Source of the DNA: VRUE01 sp963728835
GTDB taxonomy: Bacteria > Actinomycetota > Thermoleophilia > Solirubrobacterales > 70-9
NCBI GenBank assembly: GCA_963728835.1
Contig: CAVSKZ010000003.1
Location: 1 to 64,000 of the forward strand
Direction: 5' to 3'
DNA length: 64,000 nucleotides
Under the pieces are notes generated by a model that made no database searches, was not told the origin of the DNA, and saw only the letters and a list, made by a program, of their open reading frames with translations. The position numbers were made by a program, and so were the translations under genes. Every line of letters begins with the position of its first letter. The first letter of the stretch is position 1. Of this stretch, positions 9,582 to 18,312 are shown in pieces.

Positions 9582-11649
9582 GTGCCTCACAAGGCCGCAG
9601 ACCGGATTCGCAACGTCGCCCTGATCGGGCACCGGGGCTGCGGCAAGACGAGCCTGCACGAGGCGATGCTGTTCGAGGCGGGGGCGGTCAACCGGCTCGG
9701 CACCGTGACCGACGGCTCCACCGTCTCCGACCACGAGCCAGACGAGCAGGAGCGGGCGATGTCGATCAACGCCGCCGTCGCCTGCTTCGAGCACGGCGGC
9801 CGCGAGATCAACCTGATCGACACCCCCGGGGAGCCGAGCTTCGTCGCCGACGCGATCGCGGCGCTGCGGGTCGCGGACGCCGCGGTGGTCGTCGTCAACG
9901 CGGTGATGGGGGTCGAGGTCCACACCGAGCGGCTCTGGCGCCGCGCCGACGCCGAGGGCCTGGCCCGGCTCGTCTTCGTCAACATGCTCGACCGCGAGCG
10001 GGCCGACTTCTTCCGCGCCATCGACTCGCTGAAGGCGTCCTTCGGCCCACACGTGGTCGCCACCGAGATCCCGATCGGCGCCGAGCAGGACGTCCGCGGC
10101 GTCGTCGACCTGATCGACCTGAAGGCGTTCGTCTACGAGGGGACGGGACCGGACGCAGCCGAGGAGGTCGAGATCCCGGCCGAGCTGCGCGAGCAGGCCG
10201 AGGAGTACCGGGAGAAGCTGATGGACGAGGTGGCGGAGAACTCCGACGAGCTGATGGAGCGCTACCTGGAGGGCGAGGAGATCGACCACGACGAGATCGT
10301 GCGCGTGCTGAAGCGCGGGGTGACCGACGGGCGGATCTTCCCGGTGACCTGCGGGGTGGCGACGCGCAACCTCGGCACCGGCCGGCTGCTCGAGGCGCTG
10401 GTCGAGGACCTGCCCTCGCCGGCGATGCGCGGCGCGGTGACGGCGGGCGGGGCCGGGGGGGAGGAGGTCGAGATCGAGCCCGACGAGGACGGCCCGCTCG
10501 TCGCCTACGTCTTCAAGACCCTCGCCGACCCCTACACCGGCCGCGTCAACCTCTTCCGCGTCTACCGCGGGACGCTGGGCTCGGACTCGCAGGCGTTCAA
10601 CGCCGGCGTCGGCCAGAAGGAGCGGATCGGCCAGATCGGCCAGCCGCTCGGCAAGGAGGTGAGGCCGGTCCCCGAGCTCGGGGGCGGGCGACATCGGCGC
10701 CGTCGCCAAGCTGAAGGAGACGCACGCCGGCGACGTCCTCTGCGGCGACCAGGAGGAGATCTCCTTCCCGCCGCTCGACCTTCCCAACCCGGTGATGGCC
10801 TTTGCCTATGAGCCGAAGTCCAAGGGGGACGAGGAGAAGGCCGCGACGGCCGTGCGCCGGCTGAGCGAGGAGGACCCGACCCTCGACGTCCACCGCGACG
10901 CCCAGACCGGGGAGCAGATCATCGCCGGCCTCACCCAGATCCACGTCGAGGTGATGGTCGAGCGGATGAAGCGGCGCTTCGGGGTCGAGATCGAGCTGCA
11001 CCCGCCGCGCGTCCCCTACCAGGAGTCGATCCGCTGCCCCGCCGCCGCTCACGCCCGCTACAAGAAGCAGTCGGGGGGGCGGGGCCAGTTCGCCGACTGC
11101 CAGATCGAGATCGAGCCGGCGGGCGACGGCGTCGACCTGGACTTCGTCAACAAGATCAAGGGCGCGGCGATCCCGGGCAGCTTCATCCCGGCCGTGGAGA
11201 AGGGGGTGGAGGAGGCGATGATGCACGGCACCGTCGCCGGCTACCCGGTGAAGGGGGTGCGGGTGCGCCTCGTCGACGGCAAGCACCACGACGTCGACTC
11301 CTCGGAGATGGCCTTCAAGATCGCCGGCGCGATGGCCTTCAAGGAGGCGATGGAAGCGGCGGACCCGGTGCTGCTGGAGCCGATCGTGCGGCTCGCGGTC
11401 AGCTGTCCCGAGGACGTCGTGGGCGACGTGATCGGCGACCTCAACTCGCGCCGCGGGCACCCGCTGGGAATGGAGCCGAAGGGGGCGATGACCGAGGTCA
11501 GGGCCGAGGTGCCGATGGCCGAGGTGCTCGACTACGCACCCGACCTGCGCTCGATCAGCGGCGGCCGGGCGGACTTCGAGGTCGAGTTCGACCGCTACCA
11601 GGAGGTGCCCGCGCACCTTGCCGAAAAAGTCGTCTCAGCCGCCGGCTGA
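9582..11649 (+). CDS. Elongation factor G-like protein (EF-G2 type)
   Basis: This is a five-domain translational GTPase with G1 GHRGCGKT (16-23), G3 DTPG (80-83) and G4 NMLD (134-137). It continues through domains II-V to the end (KKQSGGRGQFADCQIEIEP in domain IV, LNSRRGHPLGME in domain V). The divergent P-loop and the G4 Lys-to-Met change mark a paralogue of canonical FusA; such EF-G2 proteins are common in actinobacteria and their role is uncertain. One frame change near 10680 divides an otherwise complete 688-residue protein and is probably technical. The start codon (GTG) lies 33 bases after the sigma gene. Confidence 0.9.
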
Positions 11650-11687
11650 ACCGCGTCGCACCGAGCCCGGTGAACTAGCTTTCAGGC

Positions 11688-12111
11688 GTGAGCATCTACC
11701 AGCGCGATCCAGCCGCTCCGGGGGCCAACGTGAGGCGGCGGCTAGTGGAGTCGCCCGACGGCAAGCTCGAGCGGGCGGTCGTCCGCTTCAACGAGAGCGA
11801 CGCCGCCCGCACGGTGACGGGCTTGACTCGCAGCCTGGGCAGGCCCTCGGTCTCGGTCGGGGCCGCCGCCGGCTCGCCGAGCGAGGTGCGGGTGACGATC
11901 GCCTGGGAGCTCTGCTGGTACCAGTGGGGCGTCGACGTCGGCGAGGGCCGGCAGCCGGTTCGGGAGATCGCCAGGGGCGAGGACGTCGAGCAGGCTCGAC
12001 CGCTCCGCACGCCACTGGAACGCGAGCCTGGGCGAGGGCGCCCGCGTGGTCTTCGGCGCGGCCGGCTCCCCGGTGCGCCGTCGCCGCATCGGCTGGCTGG
12101 GGCGCCGGTGA
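11688..12111 (+). CDS. Conserved-looking protein of unknown function
   Basis: It starts at GTG 11688 (V-S-I-Y-Q-R-D-P) and reads through an apparently beta-rich region (RRLVESPDGKLERAVVRF, EVRVTIAWELCWYQWGVDVG). A frame change near 12000 gives the end HWNASLGEGARVVFGAAGS and RIGWLGRR. The stop overlaps the next start by four bases, so the gene is translationally coupled to the RNase H gene. No signal peptide or membrane segment is visible. I do not recognise the family, and no function is proposed. Confidence 0.65.
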
Positions 12112-12506
12112 AGCTGCTCGTCAACGTCGACGGCGGGGCGCGCGGCAACCCCGGGCCGGCGGCGATTGCCGCGGTCGTCCAGGACGCCGGCGGCGCGGTG
12201 CTCGAGGAGCGCGGCGAGCGGATCGGCCGCGCGACAAACAACGTCGCCGAGTACAGGGCGCTGCTGCTCGGGATCGAGCGGGCCGCGGCCCTCGGCGCCC
12301 GGGATCTGGAGCTGGTCGGCGACTCCGAGCTCGTCGTCAAGCAGGTCAAGGGCGAGTACAAGGTCAAGGATGCGACCATGCGCGAGCTGCACGCCCAGGT
12401 GAAGGAGGCGCTGCGCGACTTCGAGAGCTGGTCGATCCGCCACGTGCGCCGCGAGCACAACGCCGAGGCCGACCGCCTCGTCAACAATGCCCTCGATGGC
12501 CCCTGA
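12108..12506 (+). CDS. RNase HI-family protein (short form)
   Basis: The 132-residue protein contains NVDGGARGNPGPA, NNVAEYRALL, LVGDSELVVKQVKG and REHNAEADRLVN. They supply the four acidic catalytic residues Asp8, Glu48, Asp72 and Asp122. It has the short architecture without the basic protrusion, as in archaeal-like or RnhC-related RNase H proteins. It should cleave RNA in RNA-DNA hybrids. The GTG at 12108 overlaps the preceding stop. Its 3' end overlaps the VOC gene start by eleven bases, so the three genes probably form one operon. Confidence 0.9.
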   Translation: MKLLVNVDGGARGNPGPAAIAAVVQDAGGAVLEERGERIGRATNNVAEYRALLLGIERAAALGARDLELVGDSELVVKQVKGEYKVKDATMRELHAQVKEALRDFESWSIRHVRREHNAEADRLVNNALDGP

Positions 12507-12990
12507 GCCGATCGACCCCGGCGCCGACATCGGCCACGTCCACCTAAAGGTGGCCGACCTGGAGCGCGCGCTCGACTTCTACTGCGGCGTGCTCGGCTTC
12601 GAGCTGCAGCAGCGCTATGGAGAGGAAGCGGCCTTCGTCTCCGCCGGCGGCTACCACCACCACATCGGCCTCAACACCTGGCACTCGAAGGACGGTTCGC
12701 CTCCGCCGCCGGGCTCGACCGGTCTCCTCCACTTCGCGATCCGCTATCCGACCCGCGCCGCTCTGGCCGACGCGCTCGACCGCCTGCGCCGCGCCGGCGT
12801 CGAGCTCAGCGGCGCCTCCGACCACGGGGTGAGCGAGGCGCTCTACCTGAGCGACCCCGACGGCAACGGCATCGAGCTCTACTGGGACCGGCCCAAGGAG
12901 GAGTGGCCGGCGCCGCAGCCCGGCCAGAAGGTCGAGATGTACACGCGGCCGCTGGACCTCGGCGGGCTGTTGGCCGAGATGGACGCTTAG
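12496..12990 (+). CDS. VOC-family protein, catechol-2,3-dioxygenase/glyoxalase-like
   Basis: Two beta-alpha-beta-beta-beta modules are visible. The first begins GHVHLKVADLERALDFYCGV and contains the His-rich GGYHHHIGLNTW. The second has LHFAIRYPTRAALADAL and ends with DPDGNGIELYWDRP, in which Glu is the usual metal ligand. This resembles CatE-type extradiol dioxygenases, but the reaction cannot be assigned. I chose the ATG at 12496 because it gives a normal N-terminus; an in-frame ATG three codons upstream (12487) is possible. Confidence 0.85.
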   Translation: MAPEPIDPGADIGHVHLKVADLERALDFYCGVLGFELQQRYGEEAAFVSAGGYHHHIGLNTWHSKDGSPPPPGSTGLLHFAIRYPTRAALADALDRLRRAGVELSGASDHGVSEALYLSDPDGNGIELYWDRPKEEWPAPQPGQKVEMYTRPLDLGGLLAEMDA

Positions 12991-13104
12991 GTCTTCCTGC
13001 CCTCCAGTCGGAGAGGGCCGAATGGACGGCCGCCGGCCCGGCCGGTACTCCTGCCGAGGCGACGGAGGGAGGGACCGCCGCGACAAAACGAGCACCCTGC
13101 ACAC

Positions 13105-13147
13105 GCAACGAGGGCTTTTAGGGCCAGAGATGCTGGACCCTCGTTGC
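13105..13147. repeat. Inverted repeat between the VOC gene and tRNA-Gly
   Basis: GCAACGAGGG at 13105-13114 is complementary to 13138-13147, giving a 10-bp stem around a 23-base loop that can itself pair weakly. It lies in the 270-base gap after the VOC gene. It may be a terminator, but there is no T-run after it. I see no coding signal in the rest of the gap. Confidence 0.5.
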
Positions 13148-13260
13148 TGGACCGGCGACCGTCCACCGGAGACTGCAAGCAGTCTACCAAATACTGAGTA
13201 ACAACCAGCTGGCGAGATCGGCAAGCGCCTCCCGGCCCCACAGCTATACTCGCCGTCCGC

Positions 13261-13334
13261 GCGGCTGTAGCTCAGCTGGCTAGAGCGTCTGCTTGCCATG
13301 CAGAAGGTCGTGGGTTCGAATCCCATCAGCCGCT
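13261..13334 (+). tRNA. tRNA-Gly (anticodon GCC)
   Basis: The cloverleaf closes with a 7-bp acceptor stem (GCGGCTG with CAGCCGC), a GCTC/GAGC D-stem, the anticodon stem-loop TCTGC-TTGCCAT-GCAGA giving GCC, and a T-arm with GGTTCGAATCC. CCA is not encoded. The gene is the insertion target of the adjacent island and remains intact at its left edge. Confidence 0.95.
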
Positions 13335-13337
13335 TTT
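13293..13337 (+). repeat. Attachment repeat, left copy (tRNA-Gly 3' half)
   Basis: These 45 bases, from the anticodon loop to the T-run after the tRNA, recur exactly at 17718-17762. Direct duplication of a tRNA 3' half is the signature of site-specific integration into a tRNA gene. The unit between the copies is about 4.4 kb. Confidence 0.93.
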
Positions 13338-13830
13338 CGCGAATCCGCTGCACGTGGGCGGATTGGGTTCGGCCCGGGTCGCCGAAACCAAATGGAACCA
13401 TCACCGCATATCGCCTCCATTTCGGGCACTAGTGCCCGAAATGGCGCGGATGCGCACGGATTAGCGGCGATTCCGCCCGATTCCGCCTTGCATTGACCCA
13501 GCGGGCGGAGCTACGGTCGCCGCGCAGACATAAGCAAGCGCCCCGGCGGCGTTGGCGCCCTAGGGCCATTGCTTTCTCTGGGGCGGCATTGAGGCCGGCT
13601 TCGGCGCCCTATCGAGAGGAGGGGTGCCACGATCACCATCGCCCGCGAGCAGGCGCTGCCTTCTCTGGGGCGACTTGGCTTCGAAGAGGCAAGGCTCTCC
13701 TCGTTACTGACGCCAGTTCGCACCGCGGCGCCAGCCGCATTGATCTTGCGCCTTCCGGCCTAACCGTCCACCCGGCTAAAGAGAATGACCTTCATGCTCA
13801 AGTCGAGAATTCCCATTCAGCACCCCGCCG
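13338..13830. other. Left non-coding part of the tRNA-Gly island
   Basis: No convincing gene is present in these 493 bases. An open frame at 13493-13846 has arginine-rich, low-information composition and no ribosome binding site. The stretch contains a 28-bp perfect palindrome and short motifs repeated near the right end (AAATGGAACC at 13390, CGCATATCGCC at 13405). No integrase or integrase remnant can be recognised. Confidence 0.6.
13417..13444. repeat. 28-bp perfect palindrome in the island's left arm
   Basis: CCATTTCGGGCACT is followed directly by its exact reverse complement. The half-motif TTTCGGGCACT recurs near the right end at 17570-17580. The symmetry and the placement at both ends suggest a protein-binding or end-recognition site of the element. 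Confidence 0.75.
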
Positions 13831-15054
13831 ATGTCTGGTGAGGTGAGCGAGCAGGGCCCGCCGCAGGCTCTCGCCAGAGTTAAAGCGACCCACAACGGCG
13901 GTCAGCTTCTCTATCTCCAGTTCCTCAACGGAACTTATGTCTGGATTGCGATCAAAGACTCGATGGAGTTCGAGGTGGGCGACTGGGCTCTAGTCGGGGA
14001 TGAGCGCATCGACTACGCCCCCGAGGAGCTCTGGCCCGATGAGCGCTGGCTCGCCATCGTCAAGAGCAGGCTCTCCGACCTGACCATTCTCGACGCCAGC
14101 GGCCAGCTGCGCTTCGTCCCCACTAACGAGGTTGACTACAAGATCGGCAACACCGTCCTGGTCACCGACGATGGGGTCGATCGTGTAATCGACGAGCGCC
14201 CCCTCCGTCGTGACTCTGACCCGCTCGATGAGAGCGCCCTTGCTCCCTACATCGTGCCTCCCTCCGGCGATCTCGACTTCAGCAAGTTCGGCGGCCTAAA
14301 GGACGTGGTCCAGCGGGCGACGCGGCTGGTCGAAGCGACGCTGGTCAAACACGAGAAACTGAAGGCGATCAAGGCGCGTCCGATCAAGGGTGTGCTGTTC
14401 ACCGGCGACCCTGGTACCGGTAAGACGATGCTCGCTCGGATTATCGCCAAGGAAACCCAGTCGACTCTCTACCGGATCCGGGGTCCCGAGTTCGTCAGCA
14501 AGTGGGTCGGAGAAAGCGAGGAGGTGCTCCGCATGATCTTCGACGCCGCCGCCAAAGAGGAGCGTGCGATCGTCTTCTTCGACGAGATCGACAGCGTCGC
14601 CGGGCGGCGTGAGGAGAACGACCACGATGCCTCGCGGCGAATCGTCGCGACGCTCCTGACGATGATGGACCGCGCCGAGCCCGAGGAAAATGTCCTCGTT
14701 TTGGCGACGACCAACCGCCCCGACGACATTGATGAGGCTCTGCTCCGGGCTGGGCGTTTTGACTGGACGATCGAGTTCCCAAAGCCCTCGCTCGAGGATC
14801 GAGTCGAGATCCTCGAGATCGGTGCCGCCCGCCACACGATCAAGGGCGATCTGCCGCTTGCCACCATCGCCGCCCAGACCGAGGGCTGGACCGCTGCCGA
14901 CTTGGACCTGATCTGGGCCGAGGCCTCGCTCTTCGCGGTCTCTGATGAGCGCGAAGCGATCATGACGGAGGACTTCGTGGCCAGTTTTCAGCGAGTGCAG
15001 GAGCAGTTCAACCTCAAGCGAGCGAACGAACGCAGAAGGGCGGCACAGGAGTGA
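13831..15054 (+). CDS. Single-domain AAA+ ATPase of the tRNA-Gly island
   Basis: The N-terminal 140 residues appear beta-rich (LLYLQFLNGTYVWIAI, FEVGDWALVGD) and look like an adaptor or OB-type domain. A classical AAA module follows: Walker A GDPGTGKT (192-199), pore-loop segment FVSKWVGES (221-229), Walker B IVFFDEID (247-254), sensor ATTNRPDDID (about 292-301) and arginine finger RAGRFD (306-311). The spacing resembles the proteasome-activating and Cdc48 type, with only one AAA domain. Such enzymes remodel or unfold proteins. The stop overlaps the start of the next gene by four bases, so the two products are probably made together and may act together. Base composition is visibly less GC-rich than the backbone. 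Confidence 0.9.
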   Translation: MSGEVSEQGPPQALARVKATHNGGQLLYLQFLNGTYVWIAIKDSMEFEVGDWALVGDERIDYAPEELWPDERWLAIVKSRLSDLTILDASGQLRFVPTNEVDYKIGNTVLVTDDGVDRVIDERPLRRDSDPLDESALAPYIVPPSGDLDFSKFGGLKDVVQRATRLVEATLVKHEKLKAIKARPIKGVLFTGDPGTGKTMLARIIAKETQSTLYRIRGPEFVSKWVGESEEVLRMIFDAAAKEERAIVFFDEIDSVAGRREENDHDASRRIVATLLTMMDRAEPEENVLVLATTNRPDDIDEALLRAGRFDWTIEFPKPSLEDRVEILEIGAARHTIKGDLPLATIAAQTEGWTAADLDLIWAEASLFAVSDEREAIMTEDFVASFQRVQEQFNLKRANERRRAAQE

Positions 15055-16416
15055 AGAAACTGATCGCCTGGGTGCGAGCCCAGCGAGCCAGCCCTAGCCA
15101 AGCTGGAGACGACCTCGGGCCGCGGCGAGAGTTCGTCTACCTCGACGAAGTCAGCGTCTACAGTCTCCTCGCTTCCCGACTCGGCAGCATCCCCGAGCAG
15201 CTGACCAAATCGGCCTCGGAGTCGCTGCAGAGCGAGATCAACTCCGCGATCGGCGTCAACTACGGTCTCAAAGCTGAGGTCGGTTCAAAACTCGCCAGCA
15301 CTTCGACCTCAGCGACCCAGGTTGTCCGCAAATCGATGGTTCAGGGTGCGTTCAAAGAGCTGGTCGATATCGAGCAGGGCAAGTTGGCGCTACCCGACCC
15401 GTCTACGGGCGGCGAGCAGCCCTCTGCCGCCGACTTCGCCTCGCTGAAGGCGCTTGCTGAGGACCCCGAGTCGAGTTTGGTGCTGGCCGCCGATCAGCCG
15501 GCGCGCGGCCAGCTCCTAGAGATCGAGATCGAGCTCGACGCCGATCCGAGCTTTGCCTTCAACACCGTGATCTCCGAGGTGGTCAAGTTCATGGACCAAA
15601 ACCCTGAGTTCTTTCCGGCGGGTCTCGAGGGAATCGCGGCCGGCGAGACCATGAACAGGATCATCGCCCAGCTGATGTTCGGTCTCGTGCCGCTGCGCTG
15701 TCGCGTCCTCGACTACCAGGCCGTCGAGATTGAGGAAACGGAATTTCTCGTCCACCAAAGCCTGCTTTCCCGCCGAGAGTTGCCATCCGGCGCGCAGTTC
15801 CGCGACGTCCACCTCGTCGGAGTCGCCGAGGAAGGGCATTTCTGGAAGGACCTGCGCAGGGTGCTTTTCTCGCGCTCGCGCTTCACCGTCATGTGCAGGC
15901 TCGGCAAGGACGGGCTGCAGCCGACCTGGAGTCCGGTCAAGCTGATCGACGTCTTCAAAAAGGTCATTCCCCCCATCGGCGTGCAGCTTGAAGAGATGAT
16001 CGGAGGGATGATCAGCGGCTTTCAGAGTGGCGCCGCCCAAGCCCTTGAGCAGCCGGCAGTTGACGAGAAGATGCAGGCGGGCATGGAGGACTACGCGCGC
16101 CTATATGCCGCCGAGTTCCGCCAAGAGCCTCTCAGCCCAGTCGAGTTGGCGACACTCGGCGGGCCGGCCGCGGGCATCGATTATGGGCAAATGGAGAACC
16201 GCCGAAGCGCACTGGCGCAGCTCCACGCTGCGACTCCGCGAGATCCTCGGTAGCGACGAGGACCGAGAGTTGGAGGCGAGGCTCAGAAATGAGGCAATGG
16301 AGACCGTCGGCTTCGGCCTCGGCGGCACCGATGAGACGCCGATACCCGAGGTCTCCCCGCCGACGAGCGCCGCAGAGCGCTTCCTCGACGTCGAGTTCGT
16401 TGCGATCTACTGGTAG
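15051..16416 (+). CDS. DUF6414-like protein (one frame change near the 3' end)
   Basis: The N-terminal block REFVYLDEVSVYSLLASRLGS (residues about 26-46) matches my memory of the DUF6414 family; this name should be confirmed by profile search. The protein is soluble, mixed alpha/beta, with no membrane segment or known catalytic motif. The first frame stops at 16253, but the adjacent frame continues with plausible protein (LREILGSDEDRELEARLR and then ERFLDVEFVAIYW) to 16416. I therefore place one indel near 16200 and extend the gene. It overlaps the AAA+ gene and precedes the HEPN gene by 58 bases, giving a three-gene cassette. Confidence 0.7.
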
Positions 16417-16474
16417 TGGGCCTCGGGGGCGGTCAGTCAGGGAAGCCGTCCGGCTCTCTCTTGAACTTTGAGCG

Positions 16475-17545
16475 ATGCCTGACGTTTGGCTCCTCCCATA
16501 TTTGCCGCTGACGGCTGAATGCCAAGTCGGCCCTTATGCACTAGTCCCGTTTCGTGAATTTGGTCGGCGACACGCGACGAGCCAGGTGGTCTACAACGAG
16601 GTCCGCCGGCTACGGACTGCCTACCGGGTTGGCAGCATGGGCCTGCCGGTCGGCGCTCTAGTCGTCCCGGTGAACTCGCGAATCGGCGGTGACGAGCTTG
16701 AACGGGAGCGGTTCCCAGCTTTGCACAGCGCGGTCCTCGCGGCAACGATCGAGGCGAATCCGATCCTGGTCGGAGCCGACGAGGAAGGGAATACGGGGCA
16801 CGCCACCGCGACCGCAGAGAACGCCAAGATGTTCGGGCATCCACTTACGGGCGAGCGTTCCTACGTGACCGAAACCGGCGCAATGGTCACGGTCCTGGCA
16901 ATGCAGTCTTCGGAGCCGGGTCGCCCATTGCCCAAGATCCACCCTCCGCCCAATTTGCCGGAGCCGATGTTCTTCAGCTTCGATGTCGAGTACGCGGGTG
17001 CTCTCCACGATGCCCTCAGCCGGGATGCCGACGAAGCGCGTCGGTTGGCGCTGGCGATCGACTGGCTGAACATCACTTGGAGCAACAACGAAGACGTAGG
17101 CGCTCGCACTCGCGTCCTTGCCTACCGCTCGGCCTTTGAGGCGCTGCTGGGCGGAGAGGCCAACACGCAGAAGCAGCGAGAGGCGTTGTCGTCGCTACTG
17201 GATGACCCGAAAGCGAAGAAACGACTTCGACGATGGACCGAGCACAACGGAAAGGAGCGCGCATTTCGACTCACCGACCTCGAATGGTGGTTTCAGAGCT
17301 TCAGCCTGCTCCGCAACCGAATCTCACATGGCGACATCGCTGGCAGCGAGGGACAAGAATGGGACTTCGATGATGGCGAACATCATCTGCGCCACGCCGA
17401 TGCTTGGCTCCGGCGGGCGATCAAGCAGACGATCATTCGCGGGGGTGCCGATCCTCTCCTCGAACAGTCGCCACGGCAACGCACGATGGTCCGCGCCGTC
17501 GAGGCCATGTCTCGCGGGGATGACGAGACAAATGATCGCCGCTAG
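16475..17545 (+). CDS. Protein with C-terminal HEPN-like domain (predicted RNase)
   Basis: The protein has 356 residues. The C-terminal third is helical and contains FSLLRNRISHGDI, where Arg280-Asn281 and His285 form the RN-x3-H motif (an R-x4-H spacing) of HEPN ribonucleases. The preceding helix (RVLAYRSAFEALLGG, about 213-227) fits the first HEPN helices. The N-terminal 190 residues are of unknown type, ending near EPMFFSFDVEYAGAL. HEPN domains often act as RNA-cleaving effectors in immune or toxin systems. The gene is last in the island cassette with the same orientation. Nuclease activity is inferred only from the motif. Confidence 0.75.
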   Translation: MPDVWLLPYLPLTAECQVGPYALVPFREFGRRHATSQVVYNEVRRLRTAYRVGSMGLPVGALVVPVNSRIGGDELERERFPALHSAVLAATIEANPILVGADEEGNTGHATATAENAKMFGHPLTGERSYVTETGAMVTVLAMQSSEPGRPLPKIHPPPNLPEPMFFSFDVEYAGALHDALSRDADEARRLALAIDWLNITWSNNEDVGARTRVLAYRSAFEALLGGEANTQKQREALSSLLDDPKAKKRLRRWTEHNGKERAFRLTDLEWWFQSFSLLRNRISHGDIAGSEGQEWDFDDGEHHLRHADAWLRRAIKQTIIRGGADPLLEQSPRQRTMVRAVEAMSRGDDETNDRR

Positions 17546-17548
17546 ATC

Positions 17549-17580
17549 AAATGGAACCGCCCCATCACGTTTCGGGCACT
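17549..17580. repeat. Right subterminal motifs of the tRNA-Gly island
   Basis: AAATGGAACC (17549) and TTTCGGGCACT (17570) repeat motifs from the left arm (13390 and 13419) in the same orientation. CGCATATCGCC also recurs slightly downstream, near 17604. These look like arm-type binding sites or remnants shared by both ends of one mobile unit. The 172 bases from 17546 to the right attachment repeat contain no gene. Confidence 0.55.
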
Positions 17581-17717
17581 TCCGCACCGAAGTTCCCAAA
17601 CCGCCGCATATCGCCGCATATCCGCTCGTATTGCTGATCGAGGCCGTTCGTCGCGCCGCTGTGAAACCCCTGCAAGCGGCCATATTTATTACCAGCTGGT
17701 CCCGGAGATGGGCCTAA

Positions 17718-17762
17718 TTGCCATGCAGAAGGTCGTGGGTTCGAATCCCATCAGCCGCTTTT
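17718..17762 (+). repeat. Attachment repeat, right copy (partial tRNA-Gly)
   Basis: This is an exact 45-base copy of the tRNA-Gly 3' half, lacking the acceptor 5' strand and the D-arm. It marks the right boundary of the island and is not a functional tRNA. Confidence 0.93.
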
Positions 17763-17796
17763 AAGTCCGTCTCGTAGAGCCAAAAAGACGAGGGGC

Positions 17797-18108
17797 CTAC
17801 TCGACGAGATCGGTCGGGTCGAGGATGAAGACCTCGCACATCATGTCGGGCTCCTGCTGGTTGCCGCTCATGAAGCCGATCACGTGGCGGCCGGTCGCCT
17901 TTTCGACGACCTCTTCGAAGCGCGCGCGCATCATCTCCTGGAATTGCATGCGCTGTTCGATCACCGCGTCTCCCCTGCCGCCGTCGCGCAGCGTTTCCTC
18001 TACCCGGGTGAAACCTCCGCGGAGGATGCAGACGACGAGGTCGTCCTCGTAGTAGGACTTCGCCTGGGTGGGACCGCGGCCGTAGAACTCCTTCAACAGC
18101 GTGACCAA
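17797..18108 (-). CDS. DUF2294 (MpsC-like) protein, start uncertain
   Basis: The signature LLKEFYGRGPTQAKSYYEDD, the motif VVCILRGGFTRVEETL, MQFQEMMRARFEEVVEKATGR and the ending PDMMCEVFILDP match the DUF2294 family, now named MpsC in Pfam (Na+-translocating membrane-potential-generating system). The first canonical start in frame is a TTG at 18108, but family-like sequence (RHGEELTAISDGLV) continues upstream. The true start may thus be a non-canonical codon near 18150, or an indel hides it. It is divergent from a second DUF2294 gene. Confidence 0.75.
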   Translation of the reverse strand: MVTLLKEFYGRGPTQAKSYYEDDLVVCILRGGFTRVEETLRDGGRGDAVIEQRMQFQEMMRARFEEVVEKATGRHVIGFMSGNQQEPDMMCEVFILDPTDLVE

Positions 18109-18312
18109 GCCATCGGAGATCGCGGTGAGTTCCTCGCCGTGCCGCTGGTTGCTCTCGATGTCTTCTCGACTCTTGATCAGGAACTCTCCGGGACGACCGT
18201 CTCGCGATGGTAGCCCAGAGCGCTACGCTGGACAAACCGCTACCGCTCGTTGGGTTCTTCCCCCCTCTGCCTCGCGCGCGACCTGCCCAGAGGACGAGAA
18301 AAGGGACAACCC

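Noticed and set aside
8398..10700. Programmed ribosomal frameshifting in xer, the sigma factor or EF-G2
   Set aside because: No slippery heptamer with a downstream structure, and similar indels occur in many unrelated genes nearby.
12544..13404. Minus-strand open frame containing GFEPTTFCMASR
   Set aside because: That phrase is the antisense translation of tRNA-Gly(GCC), a common annotation artefact; the rest is antisense to the VOC gene.
13493..13846. Plus-strand open frame of 117 codons in the island's left arm
   Set aside because: No ribosome binding site, arginine-rich biased composition and no similarity that I recognise; more likely non-coding.
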